NCBI GenBank assembly: GCA_003298465.1 | Contig: QNGA01000013.1 | Span: 20,856 to 84,855 of the forward strand | Direction of reading: 5' to 3' | Origin: a halophilic archaeon | Lineage (GTDB): Archaea > Halobacteriota > Halobacteria > Halobacteriales > Haladaptataceae | Length of the DNA stretch: 64,000 bases | In this document: in pieces, positions 1 through 8,238 of the stretch | How the letters are laid out: each line of letters begins with the position of its first letter | How positions within the stretch are numbered: position 1 is the stretch's first letter | Notes under the pieces: model-generated | Seen by the model: the letters and a program-made list of their open reading frames with translations, nothing else | What the model was told of the DNA's origin: nothing | Database searches by the model: none | Translations under genes and position numbers: made by a program

Positions 1-222
1 GCCGGAAGTATCCTTGAGGCGCTTTCGAAGACACATGGCGATCGATTGCTCTTCGCTCACGAAGATGACGTCACAAGTGCGATGATTCGGTCGGCAAAGA
101 TGCGGTGGGATCTCCGCGTCGAAACGTATGAAACAGAGACAGAACTCGTTGACAAACTCCGGTTGTTTACTGGCGGTATTATGCAGCAAGAACGGCGAGG
201 TGAACTCAATCGCTTAGACTGA
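1..222 (+). CDS. C-terminal end of an unidentified protein (5' partial)
   Basis: Frame 1 is open from the window edge to a TGA at 220-222 and encodes 73 residues. The composition (mixed charged residues, about 20 percent acidic) and codon use look like a real haloarchaeal protein. The start lies outside the window. No motif was recognised: there is no membrane segment and no cysteine. I cannot name a family. Confidence 0.5.
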   Translation, partial: AGSILEALSKTHGDRLLFAHEDDVTSAMIRSAKMRWDLRVETYETETELVDKLRLFTGGIMQQERRGELNRLD

Positions 223-339
223 CTGGTGAGAAACCTCTGTGGAGCGACGTAACAGTATCTTACTCGTCATTCACTGATTCACATCTGGAGGTGATTGCTC
301 GGGAAACGAACGCCTGTGAGAAACTCACTTGCTGACCAG

Positions 340-600
340 ATACTCTCGCTATCTCCCCGCATTGCAAGTGGTTCACGTCACCAACGTGGTGGTTGTTCTG
401 CGTTGATGGTGGTGAGCGTATCGGGCCGTATCACCGCTCGAAGACGGTCCGTAATTCAGCAGACTATTAATATGGTGTCTGTGGCAGGACTCGTCGTGTC
501 AAAGATATCTCAGGCCAATAACCACTGACCGTTATCCGCATTGCAACACAGCAGTGATTCGTTTCCCGGTCTCCGGCCACAAACACGGTGGCCGACCTGC
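340..600 (+). pseudogene. Decayed 3' half of SprT-like gene plus start of zinc-ribbon gene (cassette copy A)
   Basis: This stretch aligns by eye, base for base over long runs, with 26620-26830. There the same order is clearer: the C-terminal zinc-ribbon part of a SprT-like metallopeptidase, followed by the first codons of a short zinc-ribbon protein. Shared landmarks are GAGCGTATCGGGC, the tract encoding YRRSKTVRNS, and the DRCPHC-like start at about 534. No single reading frame survives across it, so it is a remnant. It is one of about eleven pieces of the same cassette in the window. Confidence 0.6.
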
Positions 601-910
601 GCGATGTCTCGCTTCTCAGGCTTCCAGGCGTCGAAGTCGGTGATGGTGTCGGCACGCTCGGCGACAGACTGAACGGTATCTAACTCCGTCTGCAGCCGCA
701 TCTGGAGGTCGTCTTTGCTGCAGTAGTACGAGTCGGCGGTCGGCGACGGATTCTCGTACAACTGGTCGGTGACAAGGTTGGTGTACGTCTCGCGGATGTG
801 CTCTTCGCGCGCTCCTGTTCGGCGTAGAGGTAACCGTCGGCGAGCGCGGGTCACCTCTACGTCGGCGCGTCGGACGGTCGACTCCGCACCATTGCCGAAT
901 AGCGTCTCCC
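590..910 (-). pseudogene. Frameshifted fragment of an unidentified protein
   Basis: On the minus strand a stretch of about 80 residues below position 800 reads as plausible protein, with the words TNLVTDQLYENP and DAWKPEKRDIAQV. Upstream, the protein-like reading (GYLYAEQER) lies in a neighbouring frame, so an indel near 800-830 is inferred. Downstream the frame runs into the decayed zinc cassette. The parent family was not recognised. It is probably the stump of a gene truncated when the cassette or the adjacent G+C-rich block arrived. Confidence 0.35.
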
Positions 911-981
911 CCGCAGATTGCAGTTCGGGACACGGTGCTCTTGTCGTCGAGGGATCGTCGCATTTTCTCTCCCGGCCGTGT

Positions 982-2007
982 TCAGCAAGACGATTCGGGG
1001 GCCTCCTCGGTCAGAACCGCTCGCTGGAACCCCACCTCGGCGATGTTCCGGCCGTACGCCGCGGTCCGGCGCACACTGTCGAGTAGAAGGCCGACGACGT
1101 AGGCACCGGCCGCGTCCTCGCGGTCGTAGAGTTCCCGGTCGAGTTTCTCGACGGCCTCCGCCAGTTCCGTGGCGTCTTCCAGGATGTCGAACCCGGTCCG
1201 CGCGTCGACGTCGGAGAGCACGACGTCGCCGGCGCGTTCGACGATTCGTCGTGACCGGTCCGCGAGGCGGTCGAACTCCTCGATGTCTATCTCACCCAGG
1301 TCGTCGGTGCGTTCGACGACGAGGCGAGCGATCTTCGTCGCGTGGTCGCCGACGCGCTCGAACTGCCTAGCGGCGTGGTACTGCTCGAACAGCCTCGACC
1401 GCGTGGTGTCGAGCTGTTCGACGGTCTGGAGGTCCTCGAGAGCGCACTGGAACTGCCGGGTGACGAGGTGGAGCAACTTGTCGGCTTCATCGTCGCGCGC
1501 GACGACCTGCCGGGCAAGGGCGGGATCGTTGTCGGTGACTGCGCGGACGGCATCGCGGTGCATCGAGAGGACGATAAGTTTCAATCGCAGGACGCTCTTG
1601 CGGATGGAGACGCTCGCGGGGTCCATAATGTTCCGGAGGACGAGTCTCCGGTCGGTCGTCTCCAGGACCTCGAGCCCGCTCAGTTTCGTCGTCAGGTCCT
1701 TCGCGGCCGCGATGCGTTCGTCGTCGTGCCCATTGCGGTCCACTAGGACGAGTTCGTCGGTTCCGACGAGGTACATCGACTGGGCGGCCTCGAGTATCAT
1801 CTCGGTGTCGTAGGTCGAAACGTCGAGACGCACCGTCCGGTCGTCGCTTTCCTGCCTCGGTCCCGCCTCGATGAGGAGTGTGCCGTCGTCGTCGGGATGG
1901 AGGTACAGGACCGACCCATTGGAAATATCCTGCTCTGTCGCCCACACCTTCGGAAGCGAGACCGTAAACGTGGTGCCGCCGGACAGTTGCACCTTGCGCG
2001 TCTCCAT
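982..2007 (-). CDS. PhoU family regulator with AbrB-like N-terminal domain
   Basis: The protein has 341 residues. Residues 1-45 look like a SpoVT/AbrB DNA-binding fold (METRKVQLSGG, then TFTVSLPKVW), a common front end of haloarchaeal PhoU-like proteins. The rest, from about residue 115, is helical and holds two PhoU-type three-helix repeats with FERVGDHATKIA, the usual E-x2-D metal-binding signature. PhoU proteins act with phosphate-type ABC importers and signalling. Placed beside a phosphonate importer and divergent from a second PhoU-like gene, it is a candidate repressor or sensor of the locus. The frame is open further upstream, but the start at 2007 is preferred because it begins exactly with the AbrB motif. 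Family call is firm; role in phosphonate control is inference. Confidence 0.85.
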   Translation of the reverse strand: METRKVQLSGGTTFTVSLPKVWATEQDISNGSVLYLHPDDDGTLLIEAGPRQESDDRTVRLDVSTYDTEMILEAAQSMYLVGTDELVLVDRNGHDDERIAAAKDLTTKLSGLEVLETTDRRLVLRNIMDPASVSIRKSVLRLKLIVLSMHRDAVRAVTDNDPALARQVVARDDEADKLLHLVTRQFQCALEDLQTVEQLDTTRSRLFEQYHAARQFERVGDHATKIARLVVERTDDLGEIDIEEFDRLADRSRRIVERAGDVVLSDVDARTGFDILEDATELAEAVEKLDRELYDREDAAGAYVVGLLLDSVRRTAAYGRNIAEVGFQRAVLTEEAPESSC

Positions 2008-2175
2008 AGTCAATTCGACGACTCGGGTGTCAATCCTTAGCCGTTGGTATGAGACCTTACGCTCGATATTGAACACTATTGAGAGGTACAGCTTCATCGG
2101 GAGACTGGAAGTCCGGACCGGTCCGTACTGTACGGTGGGAATCACCTTGGTCGACTGTCGAGCGTGTATCGACGA
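2008..2175. promoter_or_regulatory. Divergent promoter region between two PhoU-type genes
   Basis: About 170 bases separate the starts of the two divergent PhoU-type genes. The part around 2060-2095 is noticeably A+T-richer (GATATTGAACACTATTGAG) than its surroundings, as expected of haloarchaeal promoter elements. No exact TATA/BRE could be assigned with confidence, and no clear operator palindrome was seen. Confidence 0.35.
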
Positions 2176-3051
2176 ATGCGCTGGAGTCAACCACATACAG
2201 TGCCGGAGACGGGACGCGAGGCGACTCTCGCCCGCGTCATCGAGACGATAGACCAGCGAGCACCGGAGACCAAGGCGGAGTTGGCCGACGACCTCGGACT
2301 CTCGGAACACTACCTCTCGGAACTCCTCCAGGAGCTGAAGAGCGAGGGTGTCATCCGGAAGGGGTACGTCGTCGACGAGGAAGCCGTCTTCGAGCGTGCA
2401 CCTGCCGTCTCGGAGTTGCACCGCGGCGAGGACACGGACGACGACACGCTCGAACGGCTCCTCAAGCAGCTTCGTCGCCTCGAAATGGTGACGACGGACC
2501 AGTATCGTGCGGCACGCGCCCGCTTCGCAGGCGACGAACCGGACCAGGTGGTGGACGAACTCGAACCGTTAGCAAACGAGCGGTGTCTCGTCGTCCTCCA
2601 GGAGCTGAAGTCGATAACGCTCACGACCGACTGGCCGGGGAACCGCGTCGCCTCGGACCTCGGCATCGTGGCGAAGAACTTCGAGATAATCGGCGACCGC
2701 GCGTGCTACATCGCCGACATCGCTGCGAAGATGGAGACCGACTCCGTCGGCATCGTCCACGACCACGTCCTCGACATCTTCGACGGGGGACTCGCAATTA
2801 AAGACCATGTCGTCGCCGTGCTCTTCCACGCCGACGTCGAGCGGATGGACCGACTGTACGCAGAAGAGGATGAGGTCCACCGGATGCTCGACGAACTGTT
2901 CGAACTCGTCACCGCATACGAACCGGAGATGTACGGCCACCTCGCGACGATGACCCGGGCGCTTGAACGGACTATTTACTACTGGATCCACATCGCAGAA
3001 CTCACTGCCCGACTCCACACCGGACTCACGCCCGAACACATCCCCGACTGA
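2176..3051 (+). CDS. PhoU-like regulator with N-terminal winged-helix domain
   Basis: The protein is about 291 residues from ATG 2176; in-frame GTG starts at 2164 and 2200 are alternatives. Residues 15-70 form a helix-turn-helix (ETKAELADDLGLSEHYLSELL, then a wing with GVIRKGYVV). The remainder is a PhoU-type helical bundle with FEIIGDRACYIADIA, corresponding to the PhoU metal-binding helix, and a second repeat near ALERTIYYW. It pairs a different DNA-binding module with the same sensor fold as its divergent neighbour. This suggests two regulators that read the same signal at the phn locus; that role is inferred from position only. Confidence 0.8.
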   Translation: MRWSQPHTVPETGREATLARVIETIDQRAPETKAELADDLGLSEHYLSELLQELKSEGVIRKGYVVDEEAVFERAPAVSELHRGEDTDDDTLERLLKQLRRLEMVTTDQYRAARARFAGDEPDQVVDELEPLANERCLVVLQELKSITLTTDWPGNRVASDLGIVAKNFEIIGDRACYIADIAAKMETDSVGIVHDHVLDIFDGGLAIKDHVVAVLFHADVERMDRLYAEEDEVHRMLDELFELVTAYEPEMYGHLATMTRALERTIYYWIHIAELTARLHTGLTPEHIPD

Positions 3052-3101
3052 CCGCGCTGCGCGAAGCGACGGGTCGAAGTGAACGCCGACTCCGTCCCGA
3101 A

Positions 3102-3195
3102 TCACGCGACGGCCTTTCCGAGGTAGTAGACGCCGCCGAGACCGAGGAACGTTCCGGCACCGAGCGTTGGCATCGCGAGGCCGAATCCGCCGGCG
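3102..3195 (-). pseudogene. C-terminal stub of a small membrane protein
   Basis: The minus strand reads about 31 residues ending in a TGA at 3102-3104. They are Gly-rich and hydrophobic (GAGTFLGLGGVYYLGKAVA) and look like the last membrane helix of an integral protein. The frame is closed by a stop just upstream, so only a stub remains. The identity of the parent is unknown. Confidence 0.3.
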
Positions 3196-3229
3196 TGAGA
3201 CAGTGGTCATCGAAAGGAGCGGTGGCCGA

Positions 3230-3871
3230 CTACTTCGGCGCGTACTCGTCGAGGAACGTCTCCATGTCGCGGAACGCGTCGATGCAGTCGGTCAACGTCT
3301 CGTGGTCCCAATGCCACCACTCGGTCGCCCGTACCCGACGGGCCGTCTCCTCGTCGAAGCGCCGACCGATGGGTTCGGCCGGGACGCCGCCGACGATGTC
3401 GTAGGGGTCGACGTCCCGTGTGACGACCGCGCCCGCCGCGACGACCGCTCCGTCGCCGACCGAGACGCCGGGAAGGACCGTCGCGCCGTGGCCGATCCAG
3501 ACGTCGTGGCCGAGTTCGACCGGCTGGTCGGCGCGCCACTTGAATACCGACTCGTCGGTCTCGCCCATGTCGTAGCGCGCCGCTCGGTACGTGAAGTGGT
3601 GGGCCGTCGGGCGCTCGATGAGGTGGTTCGTCGGGCCGAGACGGGCGTGGGAGGCGACGTTGCCGAACTTCCCGACGGTCGCGTAGTCGAGCTGTACTCG
3701 CTCCATCAGGTAGGTATAGTCGTCGATGGACGACTCGTGCATCCGGGTCTCGCGGTGGACCTCCGTCCAGTCGCCCAGCCGCGAGTCGGTGATGCGCGCC
3801 GTCGGGTGGATGGTCGGCTCTGGCTCCAGTGGCGGCAGTTCGACGTCGCCGAACGACGCTACCTCGTGCAC
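3230..3871 (-). CDS. Phosphonate-locus hexapeptide-repeat transferase
   Basis: The protein has 213 residues of left-handed beta-helix acyltransferase type. It shows the imperfect hexapeptide run ([18 protein letters not shown], then [14 protein letters not shown]), the chloramphenicol-acetyltransferase-like end [13 protein letters not shown], and a Trp-rich tail. Proteins of this shape occur regularly in C-P lyase clusters (TIGR03308-type). The substrate is not established; acetylation of an aminophosphonate or related small molecule is a guess. GTG 3871 is chosen because GGAGG lies just ahead of it, at good Shine-Dalgarno spacing. The open frame continues upstream to 3937 with low-complexity sequence. 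It is the third minus-strand gene downstream of phnD, phnC and phnE. Confidence 0.8.
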   Translation of the reverse strand: MHEVASFGDVELPPLEPEPTIHPTARITDSRLGDWTEVHRETRMHESSIDDYTYLMERVQLDYATVGKFGNVASHARLGPTNHLIERPTAHHFTYRAARYDMGETDESVFKWRADQPVELGHDVWIGHGATVLPGVSVGDGAVVAAGAVVTRDVDPYDIVGGVPAEPIGRRFDEETARRVRATEWWHWDHETLTDCIDAFRDMETFLDEYAPK

Positions 3872-4006
3872 GTTGACACCTCCGTCGGTGCGGCGGTCCC
3901 CGTTGTCGCGCTGTTCCGTGTTCGATTCGCGCTGCAACTGTCGCTGTCCGGTGTGTCCGTGGCTGTCATAGCGTGGAAGGTGGTTGCGTGGAAGGAACCC
4001 GGAAGA

Positions 4007-5056
4007 TTACCGCCGACCGACGGCCGACTCAACGATCTTCTGCGGCGCGGTCAGGAACGCCTCGAAGAAGCCGGTTTTCTCGACGTCGTCCTCGTCGCGG
4101 AGGTACGAGCGGACGCGTTGACTAAGCAGTTCGACGGATCCTGCGAGCAGGACGATGAGGATGATGCAGGCCATCATCTCGGTGTAGTTGAACGTCTTGC
4201 GCTGGATGTCAAGTTCCAGGCCGAGACCGCCGGCCCCGATGAGTCCAAGGCTGATGGCGACTCGGACGTTGTGTTCGAGGTCGAACGCTATCCAGGCGAT
4301 GAACTGCCGGAATACCTGGCTCAGCATGCCGAAGGAGACTATCTGGGGCTTGTTCGCGCCGGTACTCCGAATGCCCTCTATCGGGCCGTCCGCAATCTCC
4401 TCGAGTTCGTCGGTGAACAAGCGTCCGAGGTAGCCCGTCGTGTCAATGACGATGGCGAGCGTCGCGGTGAACGGCGAGACGCCGCCGAGCGGGATGAGGA
4501 TGAGCACCCACACCAGCGCGGGGATGGCGCGGATAAGGCTCATCGTAGCGCGGAAGAGGAAGTTGAACGGGTATGGGACGACGCGCTCGCTCGCCATCAC
4601 GCCGAACAGGAGCGCTCCGGGCAGACCGAGCACCGTGCCTGCGAATGCGATGGCCATCGTGACGAACGTGGCGCCCCAGACGATGTTGACGTCGCCGGCG
4701 AGCCAGCGTCCGTCATTGACCGTGAGGACGAGGTTCTGCTCGACGATGAAGTTCCAGTACTGCATCACGTCGAGGAAAGGAATCCCGTAGTACGTCGTCG
4801 GCGGGAAGTACTCGGGGAGTGCCTCGAGGAAGAACGGAAACTGCGTGACCAGTTCGACCAGCGAGAACCCGACCGTGTTGAGACTGAAGTTGAGGAGGAG
4901 GGCGATGGCGACGACGCCCACGACAGTCCACAGGCGGCGAATCGTCTTCCGCCGCTTCATCTCGGTGAGTTTCCGCTCGACCGGCGAACTCCCGGTGTCG
5001 GCGAATCCGAAGTACTCGCGCAGATTCTCAGGCCCTGACGAGGACTCAGAACTCAC
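4007..5056 (-). CDS. phnE: Phosphonate ABC transporter permease
   Basis: The 349-residue inner-membrane permease has one N-terminal helix (about 42-62) and then a MetI-like core of at least five helices. The core holds the EAA-type cytoplasmic loop with G-x-N-K-P-Q-I, followed by GLIGAGGLGLEL. PhnE proteins form the channel of the PhnCDE phosphonate/phosphite importer. Its ATG lies within the stop of phnC (ATGA overlap, 5053-5056), so the two are translationally coupled. The acidic, soluble first 35 residues are typical of haloarchaeal versions. Only one permease gene is present, implying a homodimeric channel. Confidence 0.9.
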   Translation of the reverse strand: MSSESSSGPENLREYFGFADTGSSPVERKLTEMKRRKTIRRLWTVVGVVAIALLLNFSLNTVGFSLVELVTQFPFFLEALPEYFPPTTYYGIPFLDVMQYWNFIVEQNLVLTVNDGRWLAGDVNIVWGATFVTMAIAFAGTVLGLPGALLFGVMASERVVPYPFNFLFRATMSLIRAIPALVWVLILIPLGGVSPFTATLAIVIDTTGYLGRLFTDELEEIADGPIEGIRSTGANKPQIVSFGMLSQVFRQFIAWIAFDLEHNVRVAISLGLIGAGGLGLELDIQRKTFNYTEMMACIILIVLLAGSVELLSQRVRSYLRDEDDVEKTGFFEAFLTAPQKIVESAVGRR

Positions 5057-5838
5057 TGTTCCACCCTCGCTCGCTGTCGGGAAGCGGGCGCTTTCCCGGC
5101 GTGTTGCTCGGCGAGTCCGACCGTCTCGACGTCGCCGTAGAGGTCGTCTATCAGGTCGCCGGTGAGTTCGTCACTCCCGACGTCAAAGTGGAGACGACCG
5201 TCCCGCAACCCGATGAAGCGCTCGCCGAAGTGCGCGGCGATGTTGACCTGGTGGAGACTCACAAGCGCGGTGACCTGATGGACACTCGCCGCCTTCTTCA
5301 GGTAGCCCATGACGCTCTCCGCGCTAGAGGGGTCGAGGCTGGCGACCGGTTCGTCGGCAAGCACGAGCGCGGGGTTCTGGACGAGTGCGCGGGCGATGCC
5401 GACGCGCTGTTGCTGGCCCCCGCTCATCTCAGAGACGCGCTGGTGAGCCTCTGCGAGCAGGCCGACGGTCTCGAGCGCTTCGAGCGCCCGGAGTTTGTCC
5501 TGGTGGTCGTTCCACTGGAACACGCTGTTCAGGAGTGACGTCCGCTCGAGCGACCCGGTGAGCGCGTTGAGGTATGCCGAGACGCCGTCGACGAGGTTGT
5601 GCTGCTGGAATATCATGCCGATGGACGGCTTCGAACTGGATATCGGCTCGCCGTCGAGGTAGACGCCGCCGCTCGTCGGTTCGGTGAGGCCGTTGACACA
5701 GCGGAGCAACGTCGACTTGCCGGCGCCGGACTCCCCGAGGAGCACGACAAATTCGTCTTCTATCTCGAACGAGACGTCACTGACCGCGGTCACGTCACCA
5801 TATTCCTTGGAGAGGTTCTCTACAGTGAGTTTGCTCAT
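5053..5838 (-). CDS. phnC: Phosphonate ABC transporter ATP-binding protein
   Basis: The protein is a 261-residue ABC ATPase. The Walker A is GESGAGKST (35-43), the signature MSGGQQQR, the Walker B LVLADEP, and a switch histidine lies in ALVSLHQV. The GMIFQQHNLVDG stretch in the Q-loop region is characteristic of PhnC. It energises PhnE at the membrane. It lies 27 bases downstream of phnD and overlaps phnE by 4 bases, consistent with one importer operon. Confidence 0.92.
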   Translation of the reverse strand: MSKLTVENLSKEYGDVTAVSDVSFEIEDEFVVLLGESGAGKSTLLRCVNGLTEPTSGGVYLDGEPISSSKPSIGMIFQQHNLVDGVSAYLNALTGSLERTSLLNSVFQWNDHQDKLRALEALETVGLLAEAHQRVSEMSGGQQQRVGIARALVQNPALVLADEPVASLDPSSAESVMGYLKKAASVHQVTALVSLHQVNIAAHFGERFIGLRDGRLHFDVGSDELTGDLIDDLYGDVETVGLAEQHAGKAPASRQRARVEQ

Positions 5839-5865
5839 TGTTGCTAAAAGGATTATATTCGGCCG

Positions 5866-6891
5866 CTATCCGAGTTCGACGCCGAGGTCGTTGATCCGCT
5901 TGATGACAGGCTGGTACGCGTCCATCGATGTGTCCTTGAGCGTCGTGAACGGCAGCGTCTCGTCGTAGCCGTCCGGCTCGTACTGCTTCATGGTTTCCGC
6001 GTCGGCGTCCACGAGCGCCTGTCCGATCTTGTCCCTCATGTCGGACTTCCAGCTCTTGCGCGCGTAGATAGGCTGTTTCGGAATGGGGAACGACCACCAT
6101 ATCGGCTTGAATATGGGGCTCTCGGATGCGGCTTCGTCGACGAAGGCGTCCTTCTGCTTGATACGGTCCGGAATGGAGCTGGATTCGACGTGCATCATGC
6201 CGTTCCCGCTCCAGGTACAGCAGGCGTCGGCCTCTTCGTTGGCCAGCATCTCGACCGCGTGCTTGTGGTTCGACCACGTCCCGTCGAAGTCGACCGGCTG
6301 ACCCTGTGGAGCGTCGCCGACGTTGAGGCCCGCCTGCTTCAGCGTGTAGACCGCGAAGATGGAGCCGCTTGTCGAGAGCTTGTCGGCGAAGGCGACGTGC
6401 TTGCCCTTGAGGTCGGTCCGCTTCTCGATGCCCGACCCCACGTTGGTCAACATCATCGAGAAATAGAACGCGCTGCCGCCCGTCACCGCCGTCCCGTATA
6501 CGTCCATGATGTCCGGGTTGGAGATGAGGGTGATGTCGTCCATCCCGATCTCCGCCTGCTCGCTCTTGAGCGCGGGGCGGATCGCCGAGTAGTCTTGGGG
6601 CACCCGGTACTCGATCTCGAGACCGTCTATCTCGCCCTCAAGGTAGTTCTGCATCGGCATGTAGGTGTTCCGCACGTCCGACGGGTTGTCGGGCGTCAGG
6701 AGGATGGTGACCGTCTCTTTGGACTCACTACTGCTGCCACCGAGGACGCCCGAACAGCCCGAGAGGCCGGCAATGCCCGCCGTGGCCACCCCAGCACCGA
6801 GGAGGTAGCGCCGCCGACTGACCGCGTTCGTCTGCGTCGTCGATTCCGTGCTCTTGTTCCGTTCGTTCGGGGTTCGACCCGGGTTCGACAT
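5866..6891 (-). CDS. phnD: Phosphonate ABC transporter substrate-binding lipoprotein
   Basis: The 341-residue protein carries a Tat signal (SRRRYLLGAGVATAG, about 25-38) and a lipobox LSGC with the modifiable Cys at 46. It would therefore be exported folded and anchored to the cell surface. The mature part is a type 2 periplasmic-binding fold of the PhnD/SsuA type, with ADACCTWSGNGMMHVESSS in the ligand-binding half. It is first in the minus-strand importer operon and diverges from phnG across a 277-base promoter region. Ligand specificity (phosphonate, phosphite or phosphate ester) cannot be told from sequence. Confidence 0.9.
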   Translation of the reverse strand: MSNPGRTPNERNKSTESTTQTNAVSRRRYLLGAGVATAGIAGLSGCSGVLGGSSSESKETVTILLTPDNPSDVRNTYMPMQNYLEGEIDGLEIEYRVPQDYSAIRPALKSEQAEIGMDDITLISNPDIMDVYGTAVTGGSAFYFSMMLTNVGSGIEKRTDLKGKHVAFADKLSTSGSIFAVYTLKQAGLNVGDAPQGQPVDFDGTWSNHKHAVEMLANEEADACCTWSGNGMMHVESSSIPDRIKQKDAFVDEAASESPIFKPIWWSFPIPKQPIYARKSWKSDMRDKIGQALVDADAETMKQYEPDGYDETLPFTTLKDTSMDAYQPVIKRINDLGVELG

Positions 6892-7168
6892 ACATGAGGG
6901 CAGAGTCAGGTCCTTCCGTTAACCGTTATCTGGGTATACTACGGTCAGTTCCGGGAGAGTCACCACACTCACCGTCCCGTCTGGCGTGATACGTGTTGTC
7001 CGAAGGTCCCTGAGACGACTGCGACCGTTCGCCCCGTCGGCTCTCGGCGTCCATACCCGTCCGGACGCCCACGCGTCGGCCGAACGTTCGACCCCGCGTC
7101 TCGCCTGCGAAAGGAGAGTACCCAGCGAACCATTATGCGGACGCTTCTGCCACAAATCGGCAGAACGC
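6892..7168. promoter_or_regulatory. Divergent promoter region of phnDCE and phnGHIJKLM
   Basis: The 277-base gap between phnD and phnG should drive both operons. On the minus side an A+T patch with GTAGTATACCC (about 6935-6945) is a possible TATA element for phnD. On the plus side, AAAGGAGAG followed by ACCATTATG (about 7110-7137) has BRE/TATA-like character about 32 bases ahead of the phnG ATG. These assignments are by eye. No clear inverted-repeat operator for a PhoU or other regulator was found. Confidence 0.4.
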
Positions 7169-7612
7169 ATGGCCGATCCACACGACAGGTCAGACAGATT
7201 CGAGTTGATAGCAGCGTGCGACGGAAGCACGCTCGTCGGACTCGCAGAGGACCTACTAGACGGGGAGACGCCCGTCCGAATCCTCCAGCAACCGAAACCG
7301 CAACTCCTGATGCAGCAGGTCCGCGAGCCCGTCGAACGGCGGCCCTTCAACCATGGCGAGGTGCTCGTCACCGCCGCCGAGGTCGAGTTCGCCGACGAGC
7401 GCGGATTCGCGATGGTCGCCGGGAAGGCGGAGTCGAAGGCCGTCTCCGGGGCCATCGTCGACGCCGCCGTCGCGGCCGACCACGATGCCTCCGGCCGGAT
7501 CTGCGAGACGCTCTCGTCCGCGGCGGCAGGGCGAGCGAACGCTCGGCGACGGCAGTGGAACGAGAGCCGGGCGACGACCGTCGCGTTCGAGACGATGGAG
7601 GACGAGGAATGA
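7169..7612 (+). CDS. phnG: C-P lyase complex subunit PhnG
   Basis: The protein has 147 residues, close to the 150 of E. coli PhnG. Recognisable family words are RFELIAACD, RILQQPKPQLLMQQVREPVERRPFN (in part) and GEVLVTAAEVE. In the known enzyme PhnG sits in the PhnGHIJ core. With PhnI it helps displace adenine from ATP by the phosphonate. ATG 7169 begins the family-typical sequence, although the frame is open upstream. The last bases overlap phnH (ATGA). Confidence 0.92.
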   Translation: MADPHDRSDRFELIAACDGSTLVGLAEDLLDGETPVRILQQPKPQLLMQQVREPVERRPFNHGEVLVTAAEVEFADERGFAMVAGKAESKAVSGAIVDAAVAADHDASGRICETLSSAAAGRANARRRQWNESRATTVAFETMEDEE

Positions 7613-8238
7613 GGGCACTCTCCGTCGACCCCGTCGACGACACGCGGGACACCTTCCGCGCGCTCGTGGATGCGATGAGTCGCCCGGGGACCGTCGAGCG
7701 GACGCCGGTCGCCCCCGCCCACCACGCCGTCGCCGCGACGCTCGTCGATCACGAGGTGACGATGCACGGCGGCGACGACCGTCTCCGGACGGCGCTCGAC
7801 TGGGAGAGCCGACACAGCGAGGCGGCCTTCGAGGAGGCCGATATCGTCTTCGTCGACGGCGATACCAGCGGCTGCGTTGTCGACGCGAAACGCGGCAGCC
7901 TCAAGGAGCCGAGCGACGGCGCGACCGTCGTCTACCGGGTCGACGCCCTCGTCGCACCGGACGAGACCGCTGTCTCCGACGACCCGGCTGACGGCCTCGA
8001 CACCCGGGACGCCCAGACCGACGGTAACGACGCGCCCGAACTCGTGCTCTCACTCTCCGGTCCCGGGGTCCCCGGCAGCCGCCGGGTCGGCGTCCGGGGC
8101 CTCCCAGAAGACGAGGTCGAGGCAATTGCCGAAGCGCAGTCGGCCTACCCGCGCGGCGTGGACGTCTACCTCACCACCGACGACCGCCTCGTCGCGCTGC
8201 CGCGGTCGGTCGACGTCGCCGTCGAGGAGGTGGCGTAG
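7609..8238 (+). CDS. phnH: C-P lyase complex subunit PhnH
   Basis: The 209-residue protein matches PhnH: the start region DTRDTFRALVDAMSRPGTV is highly characteristic, and the end has GVDVYLTTDDRLVALPR. PhnH is a non-catalytic, PLP-transferase-like fold that completes the PhnGHI nucleosidase core. An acidic insertion near residues 120-140 makes it slightly longer than E. coli PhnH (194). It overlaps phnG by 4 bases, and its stop abuts the phnI ATG directly. Confidence 0.92.
   Translation: MRALSVDPVDDTRDTFRALVDAMSRPGTVERTPVAPAHHAVAATLVDHEVTMHGGDDRLRTALDWESRHSEAAFEEADIVFVDGDTSGCVVDAKRGSLKEPSDGATVVYRVDALVAPDETAVSDDPADGLDTRDAQTDGNDAPELVLSLSGPGVPGSRRVGVRGLPEDEVEAIAEAQSAYPRGVDVYLTTDDRLVALPRSVDVAVEEVA

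Noticed and set aside
2008..2421. N-terminal extension of the PhoU/AbrB frame
   Set aside because: Residues before METRKVQ have no family match and lie opposite the winged-helix part of the divergent PhoU gene.
3167..5038. Plus-strand open frame of 623 codons across the transferase and phnE genes
   Set aside because: It lies fully antisense to two genes with strong family matches. The high G+C content keeps antisense frames open by chance.
7135..7608. Long N-terminal extension of the phnH frame
   Set aside because: The upstream part is a shifted reading of phnG. The true PhnH opening (DTRDTFRALVDAMSRPG) starts at 7609 with an ATGA overlap.
6919..7815. Minus-strand frame of 298 codons opposite phnG
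   Set aside because: Its protein is Ser/Arg-rich without haloarchaeal acidic bias, and phnG/phnH occupy the other strand with clear family matches.
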